Assembly: GCA_013298845.1 (NCBI GenBank)
Contig: JAAFJN010000007.1
Location: forward strand, 96,245 to 160,244
Source of the DNA: Chitinophagales bacterium
Lineage (GTDB): Bacteria; Bacteroidota; Bacteroidia; Chitinophagales; Saprospiraceae
Reading direction: 5' to 3'
DNA: 64,000 bases
A program made the position numbers and the translations under genes. The notes below the pieces were generated by a model. The model was given only the letters and a program-made list of their open reading frames with translations, did not search any database and had not been told where the DNA came from. Below are positions 7,773 to 17,531 of this stretch, piece by piece (the stretch's first letter is position 1; every line of letters starts with the position of its first letter).

Positions 7773-8228
7773 TCATATGTGATAACTACCGGGCGGTTGT
7801 AGTACCATCCGTTGCGCCGTAGCCTGCCGTTGGGTAATGAACCAATAACAACTGATTCCCAAAAACGTCCAGATAATATCGTGCGGATCAAAGTAAAATT
7901 GATGGGTAAACTGCTGGATATACTCCCAACCCAAAACGCCCGATAACGCAAAAATACAAGCCGAAAAACGGTAGTACAACGGGTCAAAGATACGTTGCCG
8001 GGCGTTACGTTCCAAGATATAAGGCATTAAAAAAGTATAACAGGCAGGGACGTAAATACCCGCCAAAAAATTGGGGGCAACACCTAATAAATAATTAATG
8101 GCATCAATGTGTGAATGCAGGTTGGGGCGAACAATATACTGTACACTTCTACACGAACTTTCACCTGCCAGATAAATAATTGCCCAAATTCGATGCGCTG
8201 CGGGGATATAAACCGGTGCTAGAGACAT
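7773..8228 (-). CDS. Multi-span membrane protein (VanZ-like layout)
   Basis: This 151-residue protein has about four hydrophobic segments: WAIIYLAGE, FLAGIYVPACYTFLMPYIL, ACIFALSGVLGWEYI and IIWTFLGISCYWFI. The FDPHDIIWTFLGISCYW segment resembles the D-x-x-D-I-x-x-N-x-x-G motif of VanZ-like and related small integral membrane proteins, but the match is partial and I make no functional claim. It is probably transcribed with the downstream propeller-like protein (gap 7 bases). The 179-base divergent gap to xerD holds the xerD promoter; nothing convincing is seen for this gene. Confidence 0.6.
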   Translation of the reverse strand: MSLAPVYIPAAHRIWAIIYLAGESSCRSVQYIVRPNLHSHIDAINYLLGVAPNFLAGIYVPACYTFLMPYILERNARQRIFDPLYYRFSACIFALSGVLGWEYIQQFTHQFYFDPHDIIWTFLGISCYWFITQRQATAQRMVLQPPGSYHI

Positions 8229-8370
8229 TTTTCAGCGTTTTTTTGTTTGTTTCCGTAACTTAAAAGCCATTTGGAATTACCGATGGTGGGCAAAATCCAA
8301 ACAATCTTAGACGCAAACAACGGCTTTTACCCTCAAAGGTACAAGGGGGAAAGACTAACTTTAACCTTAG

Positions 8371-8403
8371 TTTGACGAATTTATTATTATTGTCTTAATT
8401 TTG
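8371..8403 (+). promoter_or_regulatory. xerD promoter, probably giving a leaderless mRNA
   Basis: TTTG at 8371-8374 and TAATTTTG at 8396-8403 are separated by 21 bases, an excellent match to the Bacteroidota sigma-ABfr promoter. The ATG follows only 4 bases after the -7 element (TTTGCGGC then ATG), so transcription should start at or next to the A of the start codon. Confidence 0.75.
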
Positions 8404-8407
8404 CGGC

Positions 8408-9325
8408 ATGAACTGGCCCGCTGCCGTGGCTGCTTTTCGCGGCTACCTGCTCCTCGAGCGCTCAATGAGTCAAAACACCATTGATGCCTACATTGTTGAT
8501 GTACAAAAACTAATCCGTTTTTTTGAGGTCCACCAACCCGGGAAATTACCTCTCGACGTTACCCCCGACGATATCCACACGTTTATTCTCTGGATCAATG
8601 ATTTTGGCCTCGAAGCGAGTACCCAATCGCGCATTATTTCCGGCGTAAAAGCCTTTTACAAGTTTTTATTGGTGGAAGATTTGCTCGACAAAGATCCTAC
8701 TCTATTGCTCGATTCGCCCCGTTACGCCCGCAAAATTCCCGATGTGCTCAGTATTGACGACGTACAAACCATGCTGAACATCATTGATTTATCGGAACCA
8801 TTGGGCATTCGGAACCGCGCCATGATCGAAACCCTGTACGCCTCCGGGCTGCGGGTGAGCGAGTTGGTGGAACTGAAATTTCGCCAAATATTTACCGAAG
8901 AAGGTTATTTGAAGGTCATTGGCAAAAACAACAAGGAACGTATTGTGCCCATTGGCGACGAAGCCCTCCGATTTATTGCCATGTACACCGAACACGTGCG
9001 GAACCAAATGGATATTGCGCCGGGAAACGAGCAGTTTGTATTTCTCAACCGCCGGGGCAAAAAACTCACCCGCGTTATGGTGTTTTACATCATTAAAGAA
9101 GTGGCCGAAGCCGCCGGAATTACCAAAACCGTCAGTCCACACACGTTTCGGCACTCGTTTGCCACCCATTTGGTCGAAGGCGGGGCCGACCTGAAAGCCG
9201 TACAGGATATGTTGGGCCACGAGAGCATTACCACCACCGAAATTTATACCCATTTGGACACCGCTTATTTGAAAGAAACGATTCAGTTGTTTCATCCGAG
9301 GGTGAAATGGGCTAAAGACCAATAA
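8408..9325 (+). CDS. xerD: Site-specific tyrosine recombinase XerD
   Basis: At 305 residues it has the exact length of XerD. The N-terminal SAM-like DNA-binding domain is followed by the catalytic domain with R149 (ASGLRVSEL), a lysine in GKNNKERIVP, H245 and R248 (SPHTFRHSFATHL), H271 (MLGHES) and the nucleophile Y280 (TTEIYTHLD). XerC/XerD resolve chromosome dimers at dif during division, working with FtsK. The single gene sits between unrelated housekeeping genes with no attachment sites or cargo, which argues for the chromosomal recombinase and not a phage integrase. Bacteroidota often annotate this paralogue as XerD; distinguishing XerC needs a tree. Confidence 0.92.
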   Translation: MNWPAAVAAFRGYLLLERSMSQNTIDAYIVDVQKLIRFFEVHQPGKLPLDVTPDDIHTFILWINDFGLEASTQSRIISGVKAFYKFLLVEDLLDKDPTLLLDSPRYARKIPDVLSIDDVQTMLNIIDLSEPLGIRNRAMIETLYASGLRVSELVELKFRQIFTEEGYLKVIGKNNKERIVPIGDEALRFIAMYTEHVRNQMDIAPGNEQFVFLNRRGKKLTRVMVFYIIKEVAEAAGITKTVSPHTFRHSFATHLVEGGADLKAVQDMLGHESITTTEIYTHLDTAYLKETIQLFHPRVKWAKDQ

Positions 9326-9449
9326 GGGAACGATTTTTTCAAAAATTCAGTTTTGCCTAAAAAAGTAGAAAGTGAGATTTAATGTACGCCTCGTGCTTTC
9401 TTCTAAATATAAAGAGTAGTCCCCAGAACACAAATCCAACTACACTAAG

Positions 9450-9481
9450 TTTTTACAAAACGCCATAATTATTTATCTTTG
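9450..9481 (+). promoter_or_regulatory. Probable ileS promoter
   Basis: TATCTTTG at 9474-9481 matches TAnnTTTG and is followed by GCGCC, an extension seen at several promoters in this window. A T-rich TTTT at 9450-9453 sits at the expected -33 position with about 20 bases between. The start codon of ileS is 28 bases downstream. Confidence 0.6.
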
Positions 9482-9509
9482 CGCCTCTTTTGCCGCATCC
9501 ATTCATATA

Positions 9510-12500
9510 ATGTATAGAGAATTTAAATCACTCAATCTGCCCGCCATTGACGCTGAAATCCTTCAGTTCTGGCGCGATGAGCAGATCTTTGAAAAAAGTG
9601 TCGAACAGCGCGACCCCAATAATTCCTTTGTGTTTTACGAAGGACCACCATCTGCCAATGGTATGCCCGGTATTCACCACGTGATGGCGCGTACCGTGAA
9701 AGACCTCTTTTGCCGCTACAATACCCTCAAAGGTTTTCGCGTAGAGCGCAAAGGCGGTTGGGATACCCACGGCCTGCCCATTGAGTTGCAGGTGGAAAAA
9801 GAACTGGGCATCACCAAAGAAGATATTGGAAAAAAAATTACGGTGGACGAGTACAATCAGGCTTGCCGCGCCACCGTCATGCGGTACAAAGACCTGTGGG
9901 ACGATATTACCCGTAAAATGGGCTATTGGGTGGATTTGGACAATCCGTACATCACGTTCGAGGACCAATACATCGAAACCTGTTGGTGGCTCCTTCAGCG
10001 TTTATACAACAAAAAAACGGCCAATGGCGACTCTTTCCTCTACAAAGGATTTACCATTCAGCCGTTTAGCCCCGCCGCCGGTACCGGCCTCAGTTCGCAC
10101 GAACTGAACATGCCCGGCTGTTACAAAGAAGTCACCGATACCTCCGTTGTGGCCATGTTTAAAGTGCGCCCCGACGAACAATCGGCGTTTTTGTTCGACC
10201 ATGCCGACGAAGATGTGCGGGTATTGGCCTGGACGACTACGCCGTGGACTTTGCCGTCCAACGTGGCTTTGACCGTTGGGCCTAATATCGAATACGTAAA
10301 AGTAAAAACTTTTAGTCCCTACACCGCCGCTCCGGTGAGTGTTGTATTGGCCAAAGAACGCCTTTCGGCTTATTTCGACGTGGCCAACGCCGAATTGCCG
10401 ATGGAGCCGTTTGATACCGCCGCTAAAAAGCCCGCCATTCCGTTTCGCGCGGGGGAAGCCTTTAAGGGTAGTCGGTTGTTGGGTTTGCGGTTCGAACAAT
10501 TATTGCCTTATGTTACGTCGCCCGAATTGGAAAAAGACGGTTTTCGGATTATTTCCGGCGATTGGGTCACCACCGAAGATGGTACCGGGGTGGTACACAC
10601 CGCGCCGTATTTCGGGGCCGACGATATGCGCGCCTGCAAAGAAGCGGGCATCCCGATGATTGGAATTGCCGATGAAAAGGGCGTAATTCAGCCATTGGTA
10701 GATCGGCAGGGTAAATTTGTGAACGAAGTGACCGATTTTGCCGGTCGGTACGTAAAAGCCGAATATTACAACAAAGAGGCACAAAACGACCCCGATTTTA
10801 AACCCACGGATCTCCTCATTACCCTCAAATTGAAGGAAGATAACAAGGCATTCCGCATCGAAAAATACAAACACAATTATCCGCATTGCTGGCGGACCGA
10901 CAAACCCGTACTGTATTACCCGCTCGATTCGTGGTTTATCCGCGCTTCGGCGGCCAAAGAACGGCTGTCGGAACTCAACCAAACCATCAACTGGAAACCC
11001 GAATCTACCGGTTCCGGGCGTTTTGGGCAGTGGTTGGATAATTTGCAAGACTGGAACTTGTCGCGCTCCCGCTATTGGGGCGTGCCATTGCCCATTTGGC
11101 GCACCGAAGACAGCAGCGAAGAAGTTTGCGTGGGTTCTATCCCCGAATTGGCCACGGAAATAGAAAAAGCCAATGCCGCTTTGGGTTTGAACCAACAAGT
11201 TCCCAAAGACCTGCACCGCCCCTACATTGACGATGTGGTGTTGGTATCGGCTTCGGGAAAACCCATGCGCCGCGAATTGGATTTGATTGACGTTTGGTTC
11301 GACTCCGGTTCCATGCCTTACGCTCAATGGGGCCTCGATTACGAAAAAATGGCCGCCGGTGCCGATAAACCCTTCAAAACCCCGTTTGATGTATCGTACC
11401 CCGCTTCGTTTATTGCCGAAGGGGTGGACCAAACGCGGGGCTGGTTTTATACCTTGCACGCCATTGCCGGTATGTGTTTTGATTCCGTTGCGTTCCAAAA
11501 TGTAGTGTCCAATGGCCTTGTTTTGAACAAAGACGGCAGCAAAATGTCCAAATCACGCGGCAACGTAGTGGATCCGTTCAAAACCATTGACGCTTACGGG
11601 GCCGATGCAACTCGTTGGTACATGATGTCGAACGCCAACCCGTGGGATAACCTCAAATTTGACAGCGACGGGATTGTTGAAACCCGAAACAAATACTTCG
11701 GTACCCTTTTTAATACCTATAATTTCTTTGCGTTGTACGCCAATTTGGACGGCTGGAAAATGGACGAATCCAACGTGATGCCGTACGCCGACCGCTCCGA
11801 ACTGGACCGCTGGGTGATTTCCAAACTGTACAGTCTGGTGCAAGATTACCGCGAGGCGATGGACGATTACGAACCCACCCGCGCCGCCCGCGCCTTAGAG
11901 ACCTTTGTGGATGAGCATTTGTCCAACTGGTACGTGCGCTTATCGCGCCGTCGTTTTTGGCGGGGAGACATGAGCGACGACAAACGCGCCGCTTACGAAA
12001 CCTTGTTCGAGTGTTTGATGGTAACGGCGCAACTATCGGCGTCGCTGGCACCGTTTTTCTCCGATTGGTTGTACCGCAACCTCACCGCGCCCATCCGGGA
12101 AAAAGCCATTGCGAACGGTACGCCCTTGCGCCACGAATCGGTGCATCTCAGCGATTTAACCGCCCCCGACGGCACCAAAATTGACGTGGATTTGGAAAAA
12201 CGCATGGACTACGCGCAGCGCATTTGCTCGTTGGCGTTGAGTATTCGTAAAAAAGAAAAATTACGCGTGCGTTTGCCCCTGCAAAAAATCTTGTTGCCCA
12301 TTCTCGACGAAGCCTTTATGGCCGAAGTGGACGGGGTAAAAGACCTGATTTTGTCCGAAATAAACGTAAAAGAGATCGAATATATCACCGATTCTTCGGG
12401 TTTGTTAAAAAAAGGAGCCAAGGCCAATTTCAAAACTTTGGGTGCCAAATTGGGCAAAGACATGAAAGCCGCCGCCGATCAAATTGCCGCTTTCACCAAC

Positions 12501-12929
12501 GAACAAATTAACGACCTGGAAAAAGCGGGCAGCGTGGCGATTACCGCCAACGGCACCGAATACGCCATCACGCCGGAAGACCTGATTATTTCCACCGAAG
12601 ATCTGCCGGGTTGGAAAGTCGCCACCGATGCCGGTCTAACGGTCGCCCTCGATGTAACACTCACCGAGGCGTTGTTGGCCGAAGGAACCGCCCGCGATTT
12701 GGTGAACCGCATCCAAAACGTGCGGAAGGAGAAAGATTTTAATGTTACCGACCGCATTGAAGTGGCAATAGAACCCCACCCGGCCATCGAAGCCGCCGTG
12801 GCCCATTACGCCGATTATATCAAAGCGGAAGTATTGGCCAATTCGCTCATTCTTACGGCCGAAGGTCCGTGGGAAACCGTGGAACTCAACGACGAAGTAA
12901 CGCTGAATGTGAGGGTGAGTATGGCGTAG
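9510..12929 (+). CDS. ileS: Isoleucyl-tRNA synthetase
   Basis: A class I synthetase of 1139 residues, the normal size for the eukaryote-like IleRS type found in many Bacteroidota. The HIGH-equivalent motif is GMPGIHH (residues 51-57), preceded by FYEGPPSANG. The large CP1 editing domain follows (LAWTTTPWTLPSN; DGTGVVHTAPYFGADD). The KMSKS loop is K678-S682 in DGSKMSKSRGN. The anticodon-binding domain begins near RSELDRWVISKL. It charges tRNA-Ile in the cytoplasm and hydrolyses misactivated valine. A C-terminal extension of about 200 residues replaces the zinc-binding tail of E. coli-type enzymes. The eukaryote-like type is often associated with lower mupirocin sensitivity, which is known for the class and not shown here. 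A terminator follows. Confidence 0.97.
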   Translation: MYREFKSLNLPAIDAEILQFWRDEQIFEKSVEQRDPNNSFVFYEGPPSANGMPGIHHVMARTVKDLFCRYNTLKGFRVERKGGWDTHGLPIELQVEKELGITKEDIGKKITVDEYNQACRATVMRYKDLWDDITRKMGYWVDLDNPYITFEDQYIETCWWLLQRLYNKKTANGDSFLYKGFTIQPFSPAAGTGLSSHELNMPGCYKEVTDTSVVAMFKVRPDEQSAFLFDHADEDVRVLAWTTTPWTLPSNVALTVGPNIEYVKVKTFSPYTAAPVSVVLAKERLSAYFDVANAELPMEPFDTAAKKPAIPFRAGEAFKGSRLLGLRFEQLLPYVTSPELEKDGFRIISGDWVTTEDGTGVVHTAPYFGADDMRACKEAGIPMIGIADEKGVIQPLVDRQGKFVNEVTDFAGRYVKAEYYNKEAQNDPDFKPTDLLITLKLKEDNKAFRIEKYKHNYPHCWRTDKPVLYYPLDSWFIRASAAKERLSELNQTINWKPESTGSGRFGQWLDNLQDWNLSRSRYWGVPLPIWRTEDSSEEVCVGSIPELATEIEKANAALGLNQQVPKDLHRPYIDDVVLVSASGKPMRRELDLIDVWFDSGSMPYAQWGLDYEKMAAGADKPFKTPFDVSYPASFIAEGVDQTRGWFYTLHAIAGMCFDSVAFQNVVSNGLVLNKDGSKMSKSRGNVVDPFKTIDAYGADATRWYMMSNANPWDNLKFDSDGIVETRNKYFGTLFNTYNFFALYANLDGWKMDESNVMPYADRSELDRWVISKLYSLVQDYREAMDDYEPTRAARALETFVDEHLSNWYVRLSRRRFWRGDMSDDKRAAYETLFECLMVTAQLSASLAPFFSDWLYRNLTAPIREKAIANGTPLRHESVHLSDLTAPDGTKIDVDLEKRMDYAQRICSLALSIRKKEKLRVRLPLQKILLPILDEAFMAEVDGVKDLILSEINVKEIEYITDSSGLLKKGAKANFKTLGAKLGKDMKAAADQIAAFTNEQINDLEKAGSVAITANGTEYAITPEDLIISTEDLPGWKVATDAGLTVALDVTLTEALLAEGTARDLVNRIQNVRKEKDFNVTDRIEVAIEPHPAIEAAVAHYADYIKAEVLANSLILTAEGPWETVELNDEVTLNVRVSMA

Positions 12930-12967
12930 GTATGGGTTGTACGGTATTCTTCGGCCGTATAAAAAGC

Positions 12968-13029
12968 AAAAGCCTCCTTTTTGAAATTTTATCACAAATA
13001 TGATTTCAAGAAGGGGGCTTTTTTTGTTT
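12968..13029 (+). terminator. Terminator after ileS
   Basis: The arms 12968-12987 and 13003-13022 pair over 20 positions with two G-T wobbles, around a 15-base loop, and run into a T-rich tract to 13029. It lies about 40 bases after the ileS stop. The remaining bases up to 13180 hold no clear promoter. Confidence 0.85.
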
Positions 13030-13180
13030 TAGGGGGCAGCGTCTCCCACACCCCACCATAAAAACCAAGTACCCGCGCAAGTACCTGCAACGCGATGCGA
13101 CCGGTAAAATCTAAAACACCTAACTTGCCGGTAATTGTCGGACCTTACACCAAATAAAGTCCGTTTAAAACCCCACACGT

Positions 13181-16087
13181 ATGGCCACACGTATCCCTTT
13201 TGCTGTACTGGTAATTATCCCCTTCATTGCTGCCAGCCAACATCACCCCACCGACCAAATATCCGCCGAAAAAGCGCTGGTGCAAGCCGATGTGGCGTAC
13301 CAACACCACCAATTTCCCGAGGCCCGACAATGGGCACAAGGGGCTTATACCTTTTTTAAAGCGCAACGCGATACCCACTTTGCCCAAGCCGCTTATCAAT
13401 TGGGCCGCTCCTGTTTTGCCCTCCAACGGTACGATACCGCCCGGCTTTATTTCGCCGAAGCGGCCCATTTTTTTCCTTGTCCCTCCATCCCGTGCGGCGA
13501 TGCCTGGCACTATGCCGCCCGTTGTGCCTGGGAAACCGATCAACTCCCGGATGCCGAACTGTTGTACAAAAAAGGGTTGGAAATCCGGCAATCCATTCCG
13601 CTGGGCGCAGGCTGTGATATTGCCGAATCGCGCAGTGCCTTGGGCGATGTGTACCACGCGCAGAGCAAATATGCCACTGCCATCGAAGAATTTACGTTGG
13701 CCCTCGAAGCGCAGCAACGTTGTTCGGGGACCAATAGTTTGGGCGTTGCCCGGGTGCGCGGTAATTTGGGTATGTCGTATTTGCGCCAGGGCGATTATGC
13801 CGAAGCACGGAGCCAATTGGAGCAGTGTTTGTTGATTCAACAGCAACAATTACCCGCTGAACACGCAGATATTGCGCAAACGTTGTATTATTTAGGCACG
13901 ACCTACCGTTCCATGATCCGACCGGAAGAGGCTTTTTTTTATTACGAAAAAGCAGTTGCCATTTACGAACAAGTGTACGACACCACGTACCTCGAATTGG
14001 CGAGCGTTTACGATGGCATTGGTCAATATTATTTGCAACAAAAACTATACGAAAAAGCGTTGCAATATTTGCAAAAAATGCACCAAATTATGGTGTTTTA
14101 CGGGCAAACTGAATCAAAATCATACGCTTTTGCGTGCGCAAGTTTTGGGCAGGTGTACCTTGGTTTAAAAAAATATCCGGAGGCAATCGTGTGGTTTGAA
14201 AAAACGGTGGCGATTTGGCGCGCTAAAAATCCCCATCTTAATTCGCAATTAGCCTCCATGCTGACTTATTTGGCGCGGGCGCGGATAAAAAACAACGAAT
14301 TTGAACGAGGAGTAGCCCATTTTACGGAGGCCATTGAGATTTGGGAACAATTAGGCCATCCGTACCTGCCGCAAGGTTATGGGTTGTTGGCCACTGCTTT
14401 TAAAAATGAATACGTCGGGCGTTTGGATCCCAATTTGCTCGAAAAAAGCCGCTTTTGGTACAAAAAATCAATAACAAATACCGTCGAACAATTGCGGTAC
14501 GAAACCGGACAGGACGCCCTGCGGAAAATGTTAAACGAATATTCCCGCACGGTGTTCAACGCTTTTCACGCCGAGTACCTGAGCCAACAACGCCTCTCCA
14601 ATGACCGCGATAGTGCCCTCCAAAATATGTGGATGTTGCAAGAACAGGTGCACGGCTACCAATTATTGGTCGCAATGCAGGAAGCCAAAGCCCGCTCTTT
14701 TGCCGATATCCCCGACGCCGAACGCCGACGGGATTCGTTGCTACGGACCGAAATTGTTGCTTTGGAACGCCAACGCATGCAGTTGCTACTGGCCGGTAAA
14801 CCACTCGATGATGCCGCTGTATTGACCATTGATACCAAAATATTAGCCCAAAAAAGCACCGCAGAACGTGGATTGGCCGAATTGGAACAAAAATACCCCA
14901 ACTATACCCAGCAACGGTACCAGCGGAACATGCGGAGTTTGGCCGAAATACAGGAGGCGTTGTTGCCCGGTCAAACTATACTGAGTTACATGACGGGCGA
15001 TTCATCGGTTTTTGCAATGGTGGTCCAAAAAACGACCGCAAGCGCCTACCAAATACGGCTAAAAACTACTTTAGCGGAACCCATTTCCCGGTTGCGCAAA
15101 GGTATCGAGGGCTATTATGCCGGTACGGCCAAATCACCGGCGTTGTACGAACAATCGGTGACGCAATACGCCGCCGCCGCCGAACAATTGTATCAAACCC
15201 TGATTGCGCCCTTGACCGATGCGCTGACGGGGCAAATTATCATTATTCCCGATGGTGTCCTGAATGAACTGCCATTTGATGCGCTGTTAACCGGAACGCC
15301 GGGCGACCTGACCAATTTCGGGACGTATCCTTTTTTGGTAAACCGGTACCGCATTAGTTACGCTTATTCGGGTACGACCTACGCGCAGGTTAGTCGGGCT
15401 TCGGGGCGGGTAACCGGAAACGGATTATTAGCGATGGCGCCATTTTACCAAAGTGATACGACGTTGTTGTTGTCAGCGCGGGCCGGAACGGAAAACGCTC
15501 ATCGGGAGGGTTTGGTGGTATTGCCGTATTCCGGGGAAGAAATTAAACGTATTCAGCCTTTTTACCGCGATAATGCGCGGTTATTCACCGGAAAAGCGGC
15601 GACCAGGGAACAATTTTTGGCGTTTGCCGGGCAATATCCGATTGTGCATTTGGCGACGCATGGTTATGCCAACCGCCTTACGGGCGCGTATTCGTACCTG
15701 GCCTTCGCCCCCGATGCGCACAGCGACGGTATTCTGACGGCGGGTGAATTGTACGCTTTGCGGCTGCCCGCGACCCTGGTGGTATTGTCGGCCTGCGAAA
15801 CCGGGACGGGCGAGCGGCAAACGGGCGAGGGGGTTATTGGGTTGGTTCGGGCATTTGTTTTTGCCGGTGCGGAAAGTGTCGTCGCGTCGTTGTGGCGGGT
15901 AAATGACCGTTCAACCATGCAGTTAATGCACTTTTTTCACGAGGAATTAAACAAAGGAAACGATCGTCAGTGGGCACTTTCGGAAGCAAAACGCCGCTAT
16001 ATTTCCCAAAATCCGGGGGTACAGGCGCATCCGTATTTTTGGGCTGCATTTACGCTGCACGGCGCAACGGGTGTTATTGGTCGGTAG
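13181..16087 (+). CDS. Exported TPR-CHAT domain protein (caspase-like protease candidate)
   Basis: A protein of 968 residues. It opens with a short hydrophobic N-terminus ending near AASQ, consistent with a signal peptide. Residues about 30-430 are tetratricopeptide repeats with the usual Ala/Tyr/Gly spacing, for example LASVYDGIGQYYLQQKLYEKALQYL. A helical linker rich in Gln and Glu follows (about 470-600). The C-terminal CHAT domain has HLATHG (H823, H827) and VVLSACETGTG (C872), then GVIGLVRAFVFAGAESVVASLW, which are the family landmarks. H827 and C872 form the expected caspase-type dyad. TPR-CHAT proteins are clan CD proteases in several signalling systems; here the leader implies action outside the cytoplasm. 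The 3' end overlaps the convergent anti-sigma-like gene by 14 bases. Confidence 0.9.
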   Translation: MATRIPFAVLVIIPFIAASQHHPTDQISAEKALVQADVAYQHHQFPEARQWAQGAYTFFKAQRDTHFAQAAYQLGRSCFALQRYDTARLYFAEAAHFFPCPSIPCGDAWHYAARCAWETDQLPDAELLYKKGLEIRQSIPLGAGCDIAESRSALGDVYHAQSKYATAIEEFTLALEAQQRCSGTNSLGVARVRGNLGMSYLRQGDYAEARSQLEQCLLIQQQQLPAEHADIAQTLYYLGTTYRSMIRPEEAFFYYEKAVAIYEQVYDTTYLELASVYDGIGQYYLQQKLYEKALQYLQKMHQIMVFYGQTESKSYAFACASFGQVYLGLKKYPEAIVWFEKTVAIWRAKNPHLNSQLASMLTYLARARIKNNEFERGVAHFTEAIEIWEQLGHPYLPQGYGLLATAFKNEYVGRLDPNLLEKSRFWYKKSITNTVEQLRYETGQDALRKMLNEYSRTVFNAFHAEYLSQQRLSNDRDSALQNMWMLQEQVHGYQLLVAMQEAKARSFADIPDAERRRDSLLRTEIVALERQRMQLLLAGKPLDDAAVLTIDTKILAQKSTAERGLAELEQKYPNYTQQRYQRNMRSLAEIQEALLPGQTILSYMTGDSSVFAMVVQKTTASAYQIRLKTTLAEPISRLRKGIEGYYAGTAKSPALYEQSVTQYAAAAEQLYQTLIAPLTDALTGQIIIIPDGVLNELPFDALLTGTPGDLTNFGTYPFLVNRYRISYAYSGTTYAQVSRASGRVTGNGLLAMAPFYQSDTTLLLSARAGTENAHREGLVVLPYSGEEIKRIQPFYRDNARLFTGKAATREQFLAFAGQYPIVHLATHGYANRLTGAYSYLAFAPDAHSDGILTAGELYALRLPATLVVLSACETGTGERQTGEGVIGLVRAFVFAGAESVVASLWRVNDRSTMQLMHFFHEELNKGNDRQWALSEAKRRYISQNPGVQAHPYFWAAFTLHGATGVIGR

Positions 16088-16913
16088 TTATTTGTTGCAA
16101 CAGGTCGGTAGCCAATTGGCGATAAGGATATACCGGGTCGGCGGCCATATTTTTTAAGGTTTGAACGGCCGCGCTCGTTTTTTGGGTGGCCAATTGGCAA
16201 AGTGCCCAATTAAAACGCGCTTCGTGGCGGAACTGAAAACTATTGACCAATGCTGAAAAATCGGCGGTAGCGCGTTGCCATTGCCCGGTTTTCATGTGGG
16301 CGTTGCCGCGTAGGAACACTTCGGTTTCATCGGCGTTGGTGGCGGTATTTCGGGGCAAAAAAGTTAATGTTACGGCGTAATTTCCTTTTTCGTAAGCCAT
16401 CATGGCCGAGTCGAGCCGGGTTGGCACATCGGGTGAATCACTGCTGCGGGTAAATCCGGTCAATGGTTCCCGCTGAAAGGATTGGGCCAGTGCCCTGTAG
16501 TTTCTGGGAGCCGGAGCGGGCTTTTTTTCAGCCACGGGCAATGGTTCCGACGGCGGATTTACCGGGGGCGTTGGTTGCTCTTTTTCGGGGGGCGTAAACG
16601 CGGGGGGTGGATTGGAATCGGGTGTATTGGTCATAAAATACCAGCCCGCGCCCCCGATGCCCACGAGCAAAAAAAGGGACAGCAGCCAAGTCGCCCACCG
16701 GCCCCAAACGGGTGGTTGGGGCGGAGATTGCAGGGCATCGGCAACTTTCAGGCGGGTGCGCATGGCATCGAGTTGGTGAATGACCTCTCGGTGCCGGGCT
16801 AATGCCGCGGCTAAATCGGCGTTTTGTTCCAACGCGGACTCAAATTCAGCGTGTTCTTCGGGTGGCAGTTCTCCGTTCAGATAGGACTCCATCCAGGTGT
16901 GATAATTTTTCAC
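16074..16913 (-). CDS. Single-span anti-sigma-like protein with TPR-like periplasmic domain
   Basis: About 279 residues. The N-terminal 60 residues (YLNGELPPEEHAEFESAL, then LAAALARHREV) match the zinc-less cytoplasmic head of Bacteroidota anti-sigma-like proteins, where the ELPPEE..FE...... pattern is characteristic. One membrane span follows (WATWLLSLFLLVGIGGAGWYF, with an aromatic end). Next come a Pro-rich linker (PPPAFTPPEKEQPTPPVNPP) and a C-terminal helical region with TPR-like spacing (MMAYEKGNYAVTLTFL, FLRGNAHMKTGQWQRATADF). The gene directly follows the sigma factor: its likely GTG start (16913; TTG at 16919 also possible) is 6 bases past the sigma stop. It probably holds the sigma factor at the membrane and senses a periplasmic signal, which is inference. 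Confidence 0.78.
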   Translation of the reverse strand: MKNYHTWMESYLNGELPPEEHAEFESALEQNADLAAALARHREVIHQLDAMRTRLKVADALQSPPQPPVWGRWATWLLSLFLLVGIGGAGWYFMTNTPDSNPPPAFTPPEKEQPTPPVNPPSEPLPVAEKKPAPAPRNYRALAQSFQREPLTGFTRSSDSPDVPTRLDSAMMAYEKGNYAVTLTFLPRNTATNADETEVFLRGNAHMKTGQWQRATADFSALVNSFQFRHEARFNWALCQLATQKTSAAVQTLKNMAADPVYPYRQLATDLLQQITTDQ

Positions 16914-16919
16914 GGGCAA

Positions 16920-17531
16920 TTATTTGTTCAGCGCCGAAGCGGCCATTTCAACGAGTTTTTTCATACACCGGGCGCGATGGGTTTTTAAGGCATCCACCGT
17001 TGTGTATGGGCTTAATTGTTGTTCAATAACTTCTTTGTCACGTTTTTCTTCGAGGTATTTGAGGCGGATTAATTGTTGACAAGTGGGCGAAATGGCGTTT
17101 AAAAAGCGGTTCAGTTGTTCAACGGCTTCCCAATTGGCCGGATCATGCTCTTCTTCTTCGGCTTGGTCAAATTGCTCCGACAGCGGTTCCACGTGCTGTT
17201 TTTTGAGTTTGCGCAGCCGGTGCATCATTTTGTTTTTCGCCACCTCAACGGCGAATGTTGCGGGCGAATATCCCTGAAATACATAGGCGCCACTCCTTAT
17301 TTTAAGTAACATGGTCGCAATGGCATCGCCAATGAGTTCTTCAATGTCGGTATCGGGCAGGCCGCCACTGCGCGCCAGTTTGTACACAAACGGCGCAACC
17401 CGCGTGTACAGGCATCGGATAGCCCCCGATTCTTCGGCTCGTAACCCCTCAAACAGCAGTTGGTCGGAGGTGTACGCTTGACAATCTTTTGAAGATTGAC
17501 GCCCCAATAAAACATTCAAAAAGCCAGACAT
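16920..17531 (-). CDS. Sigma-70 family (ECF-like) RNA polymerase sigma factor
   Basis: This 203-residue protein has a region 2 comprising LRAEESGAIRCLYTRVAPFVYKLARSGG followed by DTDIEELIGDAIATMLLKI and FAVEVAKNKMMHRLRKLKKQ. Region 4 is LNAISPTCQQLIRLKYLEEKRDKEVIEQ with TTVDALKTHRARCMKKLVE as the DNA-recognition helix pair. It is followed after 6 bases by the anti-sigma-like membrane protein. It is divergent from the giant surface-protein gene (189-base gap), and the CHAT gene converges on the pair from the other side. The ATG at 17531 gives the normal N-terminus; an upstream in-frame codon would add a Phe/Asn/Arg-rich stretch of no clear meaning. Targets are unknown, but the flanking CHAT and giant protein genes are the obvious candidates. 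Confidence 0.85.
   Translation of the reverse strand: MSGFLNVLLGRQSSKDCQAYTSDQLLFEGLRAEESGAIRCLYTRVAPFVYKLARSGGLPDTDIEELIGDAIATMLLKIRSGAYVFQGYSPATFAVEVAKNKMMHRLRKLKKQHVEPLSEQFDQAEEEEHDPANWEAVEQLNRFLNAISPTCQQLIRLKYLEEKRDKEVIEQQLSPYTTVDALKTHRARCMKKLVEMAASALNK

Noticed and set aside
8408-9325. Phage or integron integrase
   Set aside because: Length and motifs match XerD; no attachment site, cassette or phage gene is adjacent.
10500-11498. Long minus-strand reading frame opposite ileS
   Set aside because: It is the antisense shadow of a well-conserved synthetase, with Gly/Phe/His-rich low-complexity translation and no start signal.
12930-13180. Riboswitch upstream of the CHAT gene
   Set aside because: Apart from the ileS terminator only a weak ACCGGTAA/TTGCCGGT pairing exists, with no conserved aptamer motif.
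13181-16087. Type III-E CRISPR or gasdermin-linked CHAT defence protease
   Set aside because: No gasdermin, Cas7-11 or other defence partner is nearby, and the protein carries an export leader.
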